From contig NC_090448.1 in assembly GCF_031143425.1 (NCBI RefSeq), positions 333,820,177 through 333,884,176 of the forward strand: DNA of 64,000 nucleotides. Reading direction: 5' to 3'. Both the position numbers and the translations under genes were made by a program. This DNA comes from Pleurodeles waltl. Its lineage: Eukaryota > Chordata > Amphibia > Caudata > Salamandridae. Every line of letters begins with the position of its first letter. Within the stretch, counting starts at the first letter, position 1. Shown in pieces: positions 1-11,603 of this stretch. The notes beneath the pieces are model-generated. The model was not told the origin of the DNA. It searched no databases and worked only from the letters and a program-made list of their open reading frames with translations.

Positions 1-1832
1 GCAATAAATGAGACACACACTCAAAGAATAAATCCAAAACCGAATTAGAAAAATAATTTTTTTTTTATATATATTTGAAAAGATAAGTGTGTTTTTAAGC
101 ATAAATACTTTTTAGTTGCAAAAATCGACACAGTGCAATTTCAGAGTGTTTCAGTGTTAACTTATAGAAGGAAAACACCTTTAGCAAACAAGCACTTATT
201 GATGACTCATGGGACACAACTTGTAGACTACAGGAAAATACTGGGCAAGGGTCCTCTTCGCCAGGGGAGATGGATACAGGAGTGTCCTTTGGTGTTGGGT
301 TTCCTTGTCCAGGAGCACTTGGGGTTTGGGGGTGAGGGGGGGGGATGAGGGTCATGTGCTCTGTGGCTGGAGGTGTTGTCAGGGAGTCCATGAGGGGTGA
401 AACCACAGTGGTCTCAAGCTCGGGAGACCTGGGGGACGTTGTTGACACCAGGGGTCCACTTCAACTCAGGCTGGCAGCAAGAAGTGCTTTAGTTGCTTTA
501 GGTGTCTGCTTTCTCTCATCACAGAGGCTGCAGGAGAGGGGGGTCTGCGTGCAGAAGTTGCAGGTGATGTCAGAGATACCAAGAGTGGTGAAACCATGAT
601 GGACTCAGACTCTAGACAGCTGGGGAACATTGCTGGCACCAGAGGTCCACTCCCACTTGGGTCAGTGACTGCTGGTGCAGTGATGTCTTTAAGTGTTGGG
701 TCTTCGTGGATTCTGAAGGCTGCAGAGTCCTTTCCTTAGAGTTGGTTGTGGAATAGGTCTGCTGCTCATGGGAGACTTGAGTCTTTTTCAAAGGCAGGCA
801 GTCCTTTCAGGTTTCTGGAGGTTCAGCAGCAGGACAAGACATCTTTTGGTGCAGAGTCCATCAAGAAGTGCAGACATGCCGGCGAGGTTGGTACCAGGTC
901 AGCTGCTGCTGCTTCTTCTCCTCTTTTGCGGGTGCATCTCATCTTTGTCCTTTTCTTCTTAGATCATCAGGATCTGAGGTCTAGGATCATGGGGCGCCAC
1001 CTGTACACTTAAATTAGGGGCATTGCAAGGAATGCCAGCTGGCAGCCAATGGGTTGCCCACCTTTAGGGTGACTACACCGTTTCTGTGACCACTTCCATT
1101 GGGAAGTCGGCATAACCCTGACCATAGTGGTCTAATTCCTTCCAAACCAAGATGAAAGATTTTAAAAAGTGGTGTCCACCTTAGTGGTGGGACTGCCATG
1201 AAGTGAGCACACCTCCTAATCGGCCTAATTTTCCCGCCTGTTCTGCCACCAAAAGGAGTCAGGACGGTTTGTTCATCTCCACCATTTGGAGAGGCCTGGG
1301 TCGCATTACAAAGGTGGCCAGGCCTTTGAAGCTTCCCGCCCTGGAATATCCATCCTACCCAGGTGAGGTGTCCACCACCCCGCCCAGTGCAGGCTTTTGT
1401 CTCTAGGCCCGAGAGGACTGGCTCTCACCTTAGAGGGGGTGGACAAAAAAAATGTGCCTAAGGTGGCTGAACTGGTCAGGATTAGTCAGTTAACACACTA
1501 GTGGTTGGTAGGTTTTCAGGGGGCACCTCTAAGGTGCCCTCTGGGTGCATGTATTGATAAACCCAACACTGGCATAAGTGTGGGTTCACCAATACGAGAT
1601 GTTTGATACCTAACATCCCTATCTTCTGTGAACCCATCATGTAGCTGGGGAACTCGAAGTGACCAGTGTCCAGCACATGTATCTAAAATGGCTTCCGTGG
1701 TCTCTTACTATATCTGAGAATTGACAATGACATAGCAGGGGCACAAATGCTAGTCAGATATGTCCTTCACATGTAATGTGATGCACTCTGCCTTAGGGCT
1801 GTAAAGCATGCTAGAGGGATGACTTACATATA

Positions 1833-2043
1833 CAGGGAGTGCAGAATTATTAGGCAAGTTGTATTTTTGAGGATTATTTTTATTATTGAACAACAACCAT
1901 GTACTCAATGAACCCAAAAAACTCATTAATATCAAAGCTGAATATTTTTGGAAGTAGTTTTTAGTTTGTTTTTAGTTTTAGCTATGTTAGGGGGATATCT
2001 GTGTGTGCAGGTGACTATTACTGTGCATAATTATTAGGCAACT
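1833..2043. repeat. Left terminal repeat of the Tc1 element with two transposase-site-like repeats
   Basis: The outer site is at 1833-1857. The inner site, TGTGCATAATTATTAGGCAA, is at about 2022-2041. The two share the core AATTATTAGGCAA in the same orientation. Confidence 0.85.
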
Positions 2044-2160
2044 TAACAAAAAACAAATATATACCCATTTCAATTATTTATTATTACCAGTGAAACCAAT
2101 ATAACATCTCAACATTCACAAATATACATTTCTGACATTCAAAAACAAAACAAAAACAAA

Positions 2161-3177
2161 TCAGTGACCAATATAGCCACCTTTCTTTGCAAAGACACTC
2201 AAAAGCCTGCCATCCATGGATTCTGTCAGTGTTTTGATCTGTTCACCATCAACATTGCGTGCAGCAGCAACCACAGCCTCCCAGACACTGTTCAGAGAGG
2301 TGTACTGTTTTCCCTCCTTGTAAATCTCACATTTGATGATGGACCACAGGTTCTCAATGGGGTTCAGATCAGGTGAACAAGGAGGCCATGTCATTAGATT
2401 TCCTTCTTTTATACCCTTTCTTGCCAGCCACGCTGTGGAGTACTTGGACGCGTGTGATGGAGCATTGTCCTGCATGAAAATCATGTTTTTCTTGAAGGAT
2501 GCAGACTTCTTCCTGTACCACTGCTTGAAGAAGGTGTCTTCCAGGAACTGGCAGTAGGACTGGGAGTTGAGCTTGACTCCATCCTCAACCCGAAAAGGCC
2601 CCACAAGCTCATCTTTGATGATACCAGCCCAAACCAGTACTCCACCTCCACCTTGCTGGCGTCTGAGTCGGACTGGAGCTCTCTGCCCTTTACCAATCCA
2701 GCCACGGGCCCATCCATCTGGCCCATCAAGACTCACTCTCATTTCATCAGTCCATAAAACCTTAGAAAAATCAGTCTTGAGATATTTCTTGGCCCAGTCT
2801 TGACGTTTCAGCTTGTGTGTCTTGTTCAGTGGTGGTCGTCTTTCAGCCTTTCTTACCTTGGCCATGTCTCTGAGTATTGCACACCTTGTGCTTTTGGGCA
2901 CTCCAGTGATGTTGCAGCTCTGAAATATGGCCAAACTGGTGGCAAGTGGCATCGTGGCAGCTGCACGCTTGACTTTTCTCAGTTCATGGGCAGTTATTTT
3001 GCGCCTTGGTTTTTCCACACGCTTCTTGCGACCCTGTTGACTATTTTGAATGAAACGCTTGATTGTTCGATGATCACGCTTCAGAAGCTTTGCAATTTTA
3101 AGAGTGCTGCATCCCTCTGCAAGATATCTCACTATTTTTGACTTTTCTGAGCCTGTCAAGTCCTTCTTTTGACCCAT
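2161..3177 (-). CDS. Tc1/mariner transposase, full length
   Basis: This is a 338-residue DDE transposase that would cut and paste the surrounding element at TA sites in the nucleus. The first 110 residues contain paired-like helix-turn-helix segments (LTGSEKSKIVRYLAEG, STLKIAKLLKRDHRTIKRF) followed by a basic GRKKR linker. The catalytic residues are visible as D in VLWTDEM, D in FMQDNAPSHAS and E in SPDLNPIENLW. There are 37 residues between the second D and the E, so it belongs with DD37E Tc1-like elements rather than the DD34E group of Sleeping Beauty. The ATG at 3177-3175 lies just inside the right terminal repeat, and the stop lies just inside the left one. No frameshift or internal stop is present, which is unusual in this window of decayed elements. 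Length agrees with the family, usually about 340 residues. Confidence 0.95.
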   Translation of the reverse strand: MGQKKDLTGSEKSKIVRYLAEGCSTLKIAKLLKRDHRTIKRFIQNSQQGRKKRVEKPRRKITAHELRKVKRAAATMPLATSLAIFQSCNITGVPKSTRCAILRDMAKVRKAERRPPLNKTHKLKRQDWAKKYLKTDFSKVLWTDEMRVSLDGPDGWARGWIGKGQRAPVRLRRQQGGGGVLVWAGIIKDELVGPFRVEDGVKLNSQSYCQFLEDTFFKQWYRKKSASFKKNMIFMQDNAPSHASKYSTAWLARKGIKEGNLMTWPPCSPDLNPIENLWSIIKCEIYKEGKQYTSLNSVWEAVVAAARNVDGEQIKTLTESMDGRLLSVFAKKGGYIGH

Positions 3178-3193
3178 TTTGCCAAAGGAAAGG

Positions 3194-3395
3194 AAGTTGC
3201 CTAATAATTATGCACACCTGATATAGGGTGTTGATGTCATTAGACCACACCCCTTCTCATTACAGAGATGCACATCACCTAATATGCTTAATTGGTAGTA
3301 GGCTTTCAAGCCTATACAGCTTGGAGTAAGACAACATGCATGAAGAGGATGATGTGGTCAAAATACTCATTTGCCTAATAATTCTGCACTCCCTG
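3194..3395. repeat. Right terminal repeat of the Tc1 element
   Basis: The inner site, TTGCCTAATAATTATGCACA, is at about 3197-3216. The outer site is at 3371-3395 and ends TGCACTCCCTG. They are inverted copies of the left-end sites. Confidence 0.85.
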
Positions 3396-3803
3396 TATTA
3401 TTATATGTAGAGTTAGAGATGTGGCACACAGGCTGTGTGCCATGTTGTGTTTTCACTTTTATCTGCACCAAGACAGGCAGCCCTGTAATGGCAGCTTGTC
3501 ATGTGCTTGGTAATAAGGACCCTCTTTAGTATCCCAGGCCCTGGGTACCAGAGGTACCATTTACTAGGGACTTACAGAGCGTGCTAAAGGTTTTGCCAAA
3601 GTGCGACTGTGCAGTTTTGGGGAAAGAGATCTTGCACTGGGGGACCTGGTTAGCAGGATCAGAGCGCATTTTCAGTTGAATTTACATCACATGCCAGGCG
3701 AAAAGTGGAGGCTAACCATGCCAGAAAGGGTGCTTTCCTACATCTCTTATCCGAGGCCTGTGGATGAGAAGAGCCCACAGTCTTGTTTGCTAAAAACATT
3801 ACA

Positions 3804-4109
3804 CTATATAACATACAACATTTGTTTTTGGATGTCAGCTGTAGACAATTCTGTCTTCCATTCCTCTACATTAGATTCAAAATTTGGGTTCCATCTCATT
3901 CTTATTTGACCACCAAGGTCCCAGGTGTTTTTTAGATTTTGGATTTCTGTGGGCTCTGAGGTGATGTGTTTTGTATCCAAGACTAAGGGGTTATGGTCAC
4001 TTTTCAACTCTCGTTGGATCCTTAAAGTTTTAAACCCAGGCCAATCAACTATCTTAATCAGAATAACATTGATTACAGATTGAGCTGTGCAGGCATTATA
4101 TGTTGGCAC
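3804..4109 (-). pseudogene. LINE endonuclease, C-terminal fragment
   Basis: The 101-residue open stretch contains SDHNPLVL, the C-terminal catalytic signature of LINE apurinic/apyrimidinic endonucleases (SDHxP). This is followed by an RMRWNPNF and ELST region resembling the linker that precedes the reverse transcriptase. The stretch stops near 3804, shortly before the LTR-repeat boundary, so the reverse transcriptase is missing. The N-terminal half of the same domain appears at about 4506-4796 in another frame, showing frameshift decay. The LINE clade cannot be decided without the reverse transcriptase. Confidence 0.55.
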
Positions 4110-4505
4110 GTTAGAGTCTTTGTTGTCAGAAGAGTTTTGGACTTAAACAAGGCTTTTGTTTGTTCAGAAGTGAGCCAAGCATTTGCCTTTAGCATCTTTC
4201 TTTGTGAATGTATGTCTTATTCTCAGGGTGCCACATGCAGTTTTGAGCTCAATTAATGATAAATCATCATTCCCCCATTATCCCAACTTACATTTGAAAT
4301 CGTAGCCGATTAGAGTGTATACTTCTGACTGGCAGGGCTTAAATATTGCTTCCTTGATATGATTTAGAAAATGTATGAAACCATCCACCTTTTTCATTTG
4401 CACATAGATGTTTATTATTTTAGGGTTGCATTTTCATATAGTTGAATGTCGCCAACTTGAAGGTTTTCATGAGTGTTGTCCCATTCACTAGTTGAGCTAC
4501 GTTTG

Positions 4506-4796
4506 TCAGCTTTGCATGACATATGCAGACCACCAGTGTTTTTTTGCTTTCTCCGACTGTGTTGCAGATTTTGAATGGTTGGTATAGCTAGGTAGGATCC
4601 ATGATGTTGAGGTCCATGTTTCCTGGAGTATTATTACATGATGTGATGTTGGATCATTTAAAAAGTCACTGTCACCCATTTTATGGAGGAACACCTGCCA
4701 TATTCCAGGAAATGATTTAACTATTTGATTTCCATCGATGGGGAAAACATTCCTGGTTAATATGGCTTGGCAGTCTGATTTGACATGGTTTATCAA
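4506..4796 (-). pseudogene. LINE endonuclease, N-terminal fragment
   Basis: The 96-residue stretch contains HHVIILQETWTSTSW. This resembles the DIIxLQETW strand that carries the first catalytic glutamate of LINE endonucleases. Spacing to the SDHNP fragment at about 3990 (roughly 650 bases) fits one endonuclease domain of about 230 residues with some indels. The remaining residues are too decayed for a finer call. Confidence 0.5.
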
Positions 4797-5463
4797 GCTT
4801 GGTAAATGTAAGTTCGTAGATATATCCTCATGTGCTGTGGGATCTGTGCTATGAGATATTTTTGATCTTTACTGACCGTGGTTCATATATCTTGTTATGG
4901 TCTATTTTTCCCTGAGACTGATTTATTGTTTCCCTCAGTGTTGTTAATTGACTGTCCTTTATTATTGTTAGCTTGAATTTTTGCCTTGCGTATCATTAAA
5001 AAATGTTTTGTGATGGACAATATCTTTAGGTGTTGCAAGCATTAATTGACATTTTTCCTGCCTTAATCTCAGATGGAGCAGGATTCTGGGCGTTTCGAAT
5101 GGATTTACTAGTGCCATGATTTTGCACATATAAACAATTACATTTCTAGTACCAGTGCTGCTAAGATGCAGCTAATAATGCTGTTGCCGTAATTGTGATG
5201 ATATTTTACGATCTTCAGGTCATTCATTTTTTAAAATACTGTTGCCCAGTTTGTCAGTTAACCAATGTAAATACTTTGTTTCTCAGAGAATCTCTCCCTT
5301 ATTTCTTGATTGTCAGTGGCCAGTTGCAAATAATGAAGTTCCTTTTGTCTTCTATTCAGTTCTTCTCTTGAGGGTCTCAGGTTTGGTATCTTGTGCCTTG
5401 CAACTATAGGAGTTCTTCCATTGTGGCAATAGTCTTATTTCCTGGGTATCCTCTTTGACGAAA

Positions 5464-6886
5464 TTAATCTTTTAGGAGGTATTCCTTTTCATTTGATGTC
5501 CTTATGGGTTCACTCTTCCAGTCTGATCCGATTTCCTCCTTGCTTACAAAGTTTATTTGTATGACGGTCTGAATGACAGATGGGCAACACTTAGCTGTAT
5601 TTTGTATCCTCTTGCTGATATACTTTTTGTGCCCTCCTGCTGAATTGACTTGTTTGAACTCCTGGATTTCCTTGCTCAATTTTGTTATTCCATGTATAAC
5701 TTATTTTTCAGTGGTGTGAGTTCTATGCGCTTATATTTATTGGTGGTCAGCTGTGTGGCGTGACATAGAATTCCTCTGTTGGTCCGATCTAATCGAGAAC
5801 TGTTTATTTTTTCTGACCAATATGTTCAGCTGTTATGACCATTTGTGAAGACCTTTCCTTGATTGGCTTTGTTTTATGATCTGGCAAATGTGTTTTTTTG
5901 TATTCCTTACTGTCCCCTATTTGCAGGTTCGGAGGCATGTCTATGTGCTTAGTTAGTGTGCTTAGGTTGGGAATGTGGTGTTTTGCATAGTCGTCTGGTG
6001 GCATTGTGCCATAATAGTTTGACCTATCATTGTCATGTCTCAGGTGGGGATCATGCGCATTTGCCACTCCTAAGATGGTTCATTCACTACTTGCCTCCTG
6101 ATTGAGTTGTACTACTTGTGGATATTTCCTCCTATTGTTTTGTGTATTACTCTTGTACATCCCATGTACTCCTTCTTCCGTTCCAATGCTAACTGCCATA
6201 ACTCTAAGTGCTCTGTTGTGTTGTAATGGTGTTTGGATCCCTTTTGTCGATGTGGAATTTAAGGTCAGGTCATCTCCTATATTCTTTTTAGTATTTGTCG
6301 AACTTTTTCTTTTCTACAACTGGGAAACCCAGCTTGGATTATGCGGGCGGGAGGGGTTAATATGAAACAATCTCTGGTGATTTGTACCTGGAGTGTTCTG
6401 CCATAGTTCTCCTAGCAGAGGATAATTCAAGGGGTTTTCGAAATCCAATTTAGTTACTGCCTCTGCACAATCCATTACCAGGTGCCTCCTTTTTGCGAAA
6501 TCAACAAAGCTGAATTTCCCTATTAGAGTCCCAGTTAAGATTTCCAGCTGTTGGAAGGAGAGGTGGGCTGTCATGCTGTGCAGTTCACTAAGTTCTACAG
6601 GCTTATTAGGCAATACTCCATTGACTTTTTGGCTTGTAAATCCAAAACTTTGTATTCCAGAGATGGTTTGTTTGTGGCCTACTCTTGTATTCCCATTTTC
6701 ATTTTCTTTTTCAACCTCAGTTACAGCTACAGCTGCAACTTCACGTTCAGTCTTTGCCATGAAGGACCTTTCTTGGGGGAGTAACATTGCATAGACTTTG
6801 CCCCTAACTGATGGTGGTGTAATTTGGGTTACTGAGCTGCACGAGGTATATATCCCCTTGCTACTGAGGATGATAGCTTGTTGCAA
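5464..6886 (-). pseudogene. ORF1-like region of the decayed LINE
   Basis: Three minus-strand open stretches (6886-6314, 190 residues; 6067-5804; 5679-5464) lie upstream of the endonuclease fragments in the transcription direction. The largest contains hydrophilic sequence such as EVEKENENGN and a run like LSFQQLEILTGTLIGKFSF. No zinc knuckle, RRM or clear coiled coil is visible. The assignment as ORF1 is from position only. It could instead be an unrelated gag-like or non-coding sequence. Confidence 0.35.
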
Positions 6887-8254
6887 AAAAAAATCAGAAT
6901 TTCTCGATTATGATATAATATCTGTTATTTCTACCTCCACTGATTTCTCACTTTTCCGTCTGAGTATATTTTAATTCTCTCCTCTATCTGTTCAGCTTTT
7001 CTGTCACACCATTCTTTTTATGTTGTTCACATGCGGGTTCCTCACACGCAACCAGCCCCTGTGAACTCTGTGGACCTCCACCTCAATCACAAGGTGTTTT
7101 GTGCCTCTTGGGCAAGGTTGGAAAATTGACTGTAAAACCTCGCCACCTTTCAGCATTCTACTGTCTACTCTCGACAATCCAGGTGAACCAGGTGTCCTTG
7201 GTTACTGGTTGCTTGCCCAGTATTTTGATAGGTTTTTTGTTTTTTTTAAATGTTGGTAGAGTGTTGACAGAGGAGCATAGTCAGTCTTCTTTTTAATCTC
7301 CTTCTAGCTTTTTAGAGTAAGAGACATATTGACGGATCACCTAATCTGTTAGCCCAGGGCCTGCACTTCTTGGCACATACCACTATTTTGGGGGAAAGGT
7401 GCCAGTTAGGAGACACTACACTGCTCCAATATTGTTAATAAGCTGTAGGCACTTAAAGCCTATGAATATATTTTAAAAAAAATGTAAATGAAATTTACGT
7501 TTACGTTGTAAATCATACCGCCACAGCCACATTTCATCCACATTAAACAAGTAGTTCAACTAATTACCTCTTCTCAACTAGCGCCCAGAATTGCTGATAC
7601 AGGTGAGCCAATGTGGACGATCAGGGCAAATGAAAGTAACAAATGTGTATTCAGTACATGTATATATATCCAGGCACCAATAAGAACCTGCAATAATGGG
7701 AGGATCTAGGTTTTGGAAAGCGGTGAAAGATAAATTTGCACACTGCGCTTTACTGCAAGCATAAATCTAGTTGTGGAGCATTTGCAGTGTGGAACCTAAA
7801 ACCCCTTGTCTGGAACCCCAAACTTGGTGCCAGCTTATCTCTCACCAACTGTCTTTTTGTAAATTTCCTCTACAGCCCTTTTTTTCCAAAACTAGGCAAT
7901 GCGCTGACTTTATCTACTAAACCACGACTGCCGCCTGCCTAGGTTGAACCTTCGATTTGGCTGCTTTGGCCTATCCCTGGAGTGTGGCTGAATCTATGGG
8001 TCTCCACCAGGTCTTCACTGCAGCTGGAGTAGGCTTGGAGGGGGTCAGGACATTTAAAGCTCGGGAGGGTGTGCAGTCGGAACTTATCTTTTGGTTCAAT
8101 GGCGCTTGAAACTGGATCTCTGTATGGGGATCAGTGCTGTGGCTCTGTATCGCTAAGGGCTGGCTTCTTATGATCTTTATCAAAAGAACTGAAGGGATCA
8201 GGGAAGCGCAGACCAGCAAACCGCATCGGCTGCTGGGCCAGCCACCTCCATGTC
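6887..8254. other. Unassigned interspersed sequence
   Basis: I see no gene, exon with convincing splice borders, or recognisable repeat here. The first few hundred bases may be the 5' untranslated region of the LINE on the minus strand. Confidence 0.4.
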
Positions 8255-8877
8255 AGGACTGTGTGACCCGCACTGCATCAGACAGGTAGGGTGTTGACAT
8301 TCCTCAGGAGAAACTGCATAGACTGGACCTCAAGAGTGCAGTTTCTTACTACATTGACCTAAGGCATAATCGAGTGGGCAAACAGTTCTTTGTCAGCTTA
8401 GCTGCAGTCAGGAAGTCCAAAACAGTAACCAAACATGATCTTGTATTTTGTTATTCCTTGCTAAAAGATCTGTTACTCCTTTACCAAAAAAGGGCCCCCT
8501 GGCCGGCATTTGTGTCCACTCCATGAGCGGAATGGCTTCTTATAATGCTCTCACTGGAGGCCTTCTAGTGACTGATATTTGCTGGACGGCCATTTGATCT
8601 TCTTTACATACTTTTTCAAAACACTAATGCCCCACAGCTCAGGCATGTAGTAACTGGATACTTTGCTAGTGCTGTATTGCATTATTTCGTTTTTTAGTCG
8701 GCATGATTCAGTCCCACTTCCTGTATGATATTGCTTTGGAACTCAGTCATAAGGAAAAGAATAAATATGCATCAGAAAGAAAAGTTACCCACTCTCAGTA
8801 AGGATATTTCTAGTGGATACTAAAACTTCCTGCATATTCCTCACTGGCATTCATTCACATCCTCATGTGTTAGTATC
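8255..8877 (+). pseudogene. DIRS element D: C-terminal recombinase fragment and right end
   Basis: Translation of about 8505-8660 gives VHSMSGMASYNAL followed by VTDICWTA and SLHTFSKH. This matches the tyrosine recombinase C-terminus of the other DIRS copies here (RAHSTRDKAAINAL / VLDICQAAT / HTFERHY at 59467-59655). The catalytic HxxR arginine has been lost (HSTR is HSMS here) and the Y position reads as a stop. Bases 8740-8877 resemble DIRS right-end foldbacks, with GTGGATACT then CCTGCATATTCCTCAC. The element is interrupted at 8877 by the long LTR. Confidence 0.65.
8873..8877. repeat. 5-bp target-site duplication of LTR copy 2 (partner 11529-11533)
   Basis: GTATC stands directly before the terminal TGTAGGAAG and again directly after the terminal TTCCTTACA. 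This fixes both ends of the inserted unit at 8878 and 11528. Confidence 0.85.
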
Positions 8878-11528
8878 TGTAGGAAGTTGGCTCTGTATGT
8901 ACTATTTCAAAGTAAGAAATAGGATGCACAGAGTCCAAGGGTTCCCATTAGAGGTAAGATAGTGGCAAAAAGAGATAATTCTAATGCTCTATTTTGTGGT
9001 AGTGTGGTCGAGCAGTAGGCTTATCAGAGGGTAGTGTTAAGCATTTGTTGTGCATAAACTCAGGCAATAAATGAGGAACACACACTCAAAGACAATTCCA
9101 GGTCAATAGGTTTTTGTATAGAAAAATATATATTTTTAGTTTATTTTAAGAACCACAGGTTCAAGATTTACAATCAATACTTCAAATGAAAGGTACTTCA
9201 CTTAGATATCATAGGAACTTTGAATCAGCAAAATAGCAGGTACAGTTTTGGCAAAAATGGCAATAAGCTATTTTAAAACAGTGCAAATTTCAACAGTTCC
9301 TGGGGGAGGTAAGTGTTGGTTAGTTTTGCAGGTAAGTAAAACACCTGCAGGGTTCAACGTTGGGTCAAAGGTAGCCCACCGTTGGGGGTTCAGGGCAACC
9401 CCACAGTTACCACACCAGCAGCTCAGGGCCGGTCAGGTGCAGAAGTCAAAGTGGTGCCCAAAATGCATAGGCTTTAATGGAGAAGGGGGTTCCCCGGTTC
9501 CAGTCTGCCAGCAGGTAAGTACCCGCGACTTCGGAGGGCAGACCAGGGGGGTTTTGTGGGGGCCGGAGGGGACACAAGTCAGCACAGAAAGTACACCCTC
9601 AGCGGCACGGGGGCGGCCGGGTGCAGTGTGCAAACAGACGTCTGGTTCGCAATAGGAGACCAAGGGGTCTCTACAGCGAAGCAGGCAGGCAAGGGGGGGG
9701 GGGCTCCTGGGGGTAGCCACCACCTGGGCAAGGGAGAGGGCCACCTGGGTGTCGCTTCTGCACTGGAGGTTGGATCCTTCAGGTCCTGGGGGCTGCGGGT
9801 GCAGTGTCTTTACCAGGCGTCGGGTTCTTCGAAGCAGGCAGTCGCGGTCAGGGGAAGCCTCTGGATTCCCTTTTCAGGCGTCGCTGTGGAGGCTCAGTGG
9901 GGTCAACTCTGGCTACTCACGGGCTCCCAGTCGCCAGGGAGTCCTCCCAGTGGTGTTGTTTCTCCGCAGGTCGAGCCGTCGGGTGAAGAGTGGAAAGTCT
10001 CACGCTTCCGTCGGGAAATGTGGAGTCCTTTAAAAGTTGTTTCTTTTGCAGGTTTCAGTCTTTGTGGAACAGGGCCGCTGTCCTCTGGAGTTCTTGGTCC
10101 TTTTAGATGCAGGGTAGTCCTCTGAGGCTTCAGAGGTCGCTGGACCCTGGGGGATGCGTCGCTGTTGCAGTTTTTCTCGAAGTGGGGAGACCGGCCAGTA
10201 GGGCTTGGGCCAAAGCAGTTGGGGTCTCCGTCTTCTCTGCAGGGCTTCAGGTCAGCAGTCCTTCTTCGTCTTCAGGTTGCAGGAATCTATCTTCCTCGGT
10301 TCTGGGAGCCCCTAAATACTCAATTTAGGTGTGTGTTTAGGTCTGGGGGGTTAGTAGCCAATGGCTACTAGCCCTGAGGCGGCTACACCCTCTTTGTGCC
10401 TCCTCCCTGAGGGGAGGGGGGCACATCCCTGATCCTATTGGAGGAATCCTCCATCTGCAAGATGGAGGATTTCTAAAAGTCAGAGTCACCTCAGCTCAGG
10501 ACACCTTAGGGGTTGTCCTGACTGGCCAGTGACTCCTCCTTGTTTTTCTAATTATCTCCTCCGGCCTTGCCGCCAAAAGTCGGTCCGTGGCCTGAGGGGG
10601 CGGGCATCTCCACTAGCTGGGATGCCCTGAGGCGCTGTAACAACGGGTGTGCCTTTGAGGCTCACCGCCAGGTGTTACAGTTCCTGCAGGGGGAGGTGAG
10701 AAGCACCTCCACCCAGTACAGGCTTTATTCCTGGCCACAGAGTGACAAAGGCACTCTCCCCATGTGGCCAGCAACATGTCTGGTGTGTGGCAGGCTGGTA
10801 AAACTAGTCAGTCCACACTGGAAGTCGGGTATGTTTTCAGGGGGCATCTCCAAGATGCCCTCTGGGGTGTATTTCACAATAAAATGTACACTGGCATCAG
10901 TGTGCATTTATTGTGCTGAGAAGTTTGATACCAAACTTCCCAGTTTTCAGTGTAGCCATTATGGTGCTGTGGAGTTCGTGTCTGACAGACTCCCAGACCA
11001 TATACTCTTATGGCTACCCTGCACTTACAATGTCTAAGGTTTTGCTTAGACACTGTAGGGGCATAGTGCTCATGCACCTATGCCCTCACCTATGGTATAG
11101 TGCACCCTGCCTTAGGGCTGTAAGGCATGCTAGAGGGGTGACTTATCTATGCCATGGGCAGTGTGAGGATGGCATGGCACTCTGAGGGGAGTGCCATGTC
11201 GACTTAGTCATTTTCTCCCCGCCAGCACACACAAGCTGGCAAGCAGTGTGTCTGTGCTGAGTGAGGGGTCCCCAGGGTGGCATAAGACATGCTGCAGCCC
11301 TTAGAGACCTTCCCTGGCATCATGGCCCTTGGTACCAGGGGTACCAGTTACAAGAGACTTACCTGGATGCCAGAGTGTGCCAATTGTGGAGACAAAGGTA
11401 CAGGTTAGGGAAAGAACACTGGTGCTGGGGCCTGGTTAGCAGGCCTCAGCACACTTTCAAATCATAACTTGGCATCAGCAAAGGCAAAAAGTCAGGGGGT
11501 AACCATGCCAAGGAGGCATTTCCTTACA
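8878..11528 (+). mobile_element. Long solo-LTR-like element, copy 2 (complete)
   Basis: The unit of 2651 bp starts TGTAGGAAGTTGG and ends GCATTTCCTTACA, so it has TG...CA ends with a short imperfect inverted repeat, and it is flanked by a 5-bp GTATC duplication. Those are the hallmarks of a retroviral-type LTR; DNA transposon families with 2-, 3-, 4-, 8- or 9-bp duplications fit less well. No protein domain is recognisable, and the open stretches inside are in GC-rich non-coding sequence. I infer a solo LTR left by recombination between the two LTRs of an element. The same unit occurs at 1-3742, 50652-53494 and 61823-64000. It is inserted in the end of DIRS element D. Confidence 0.78.
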
Positions 11529-11603
11529 GTATCATTCTTGATCAACTCTAAAGGTATTCTAAGGTATCATAATCTATGATTGTTACTGTCATTCCTCTTG
11601 CAG

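Larger units (their letters stand above)
1833..3395 (-). mobile_element. Complete Tc1/mariner transposon, DD37E type
   Basis: The element is bounded by inverted termini starting CAGGGAGTGCAGAATTATTA at 1833 and the reverse complement ending at 3395, and is flanked on both sides by TA (1831-1832, 3396-3397), the expected target duplication. A second pair of repeats with the core CATAATTATTAGGCAA lies inside the ends, giving an IR/DR-like double-site terminus. One uninterrupted transposase gene runs on the minus strand. It is inserted into the LTR-like repeat that covers 1-3742. All parts needed for autonomy appear present. Activity is an inference and was not tested. Confidence 0.93.
1..3742 (+). 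mobile_element. Long LTR-like repeat, copy 1 (left end outside window)
   Basis: The start matches the interior of the complete copy at 8878-11528: both carry GCAATAAATGAG followed by ACACACACTCAAAG (here from position 2, there from about 9064). The right end, 3421-3742, matches the ends of the copies at 8878-11528 and 50652-53494, including a GGTACCAG word, CTGGTTAGCAGG, AACCATGCC and the terminal TTTCCTACA. The copy is split by a Tc1 element at 1833-3395. No coding capacity was recognised. Sequence just after 3742 does not start with a TGG-type primer-binding site, so it is not an obvious 5' LTR. It is either a solo LTR or a 3' LTR whose body lies to the left. Confidence 0.7.
3743..6886 (-). 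mobile_element. Decayed 5' part of a LINE (non-LTR retrotransposon)
   Basis: Reading on the minus strand, an ORF1-like region (about 6886-5464) is followed by apurinic-endonuclease-like fragments (about 4796-3804). No reverse transcriptase part is present, because the long LTR repeat ending at 3742 cuts the element off. Multiple frameshifts and stops are present. The assignment rests on the order of fragments and on two endonuclease motifs, described separately. Confidence 0.5.

Noticed and set aside
9248..10328. Open frames of up to 189 residues in the LTR interior
   Set aside because: GC-rich sequence with few stops, no domain, and frames not kept in the other LTR copies.
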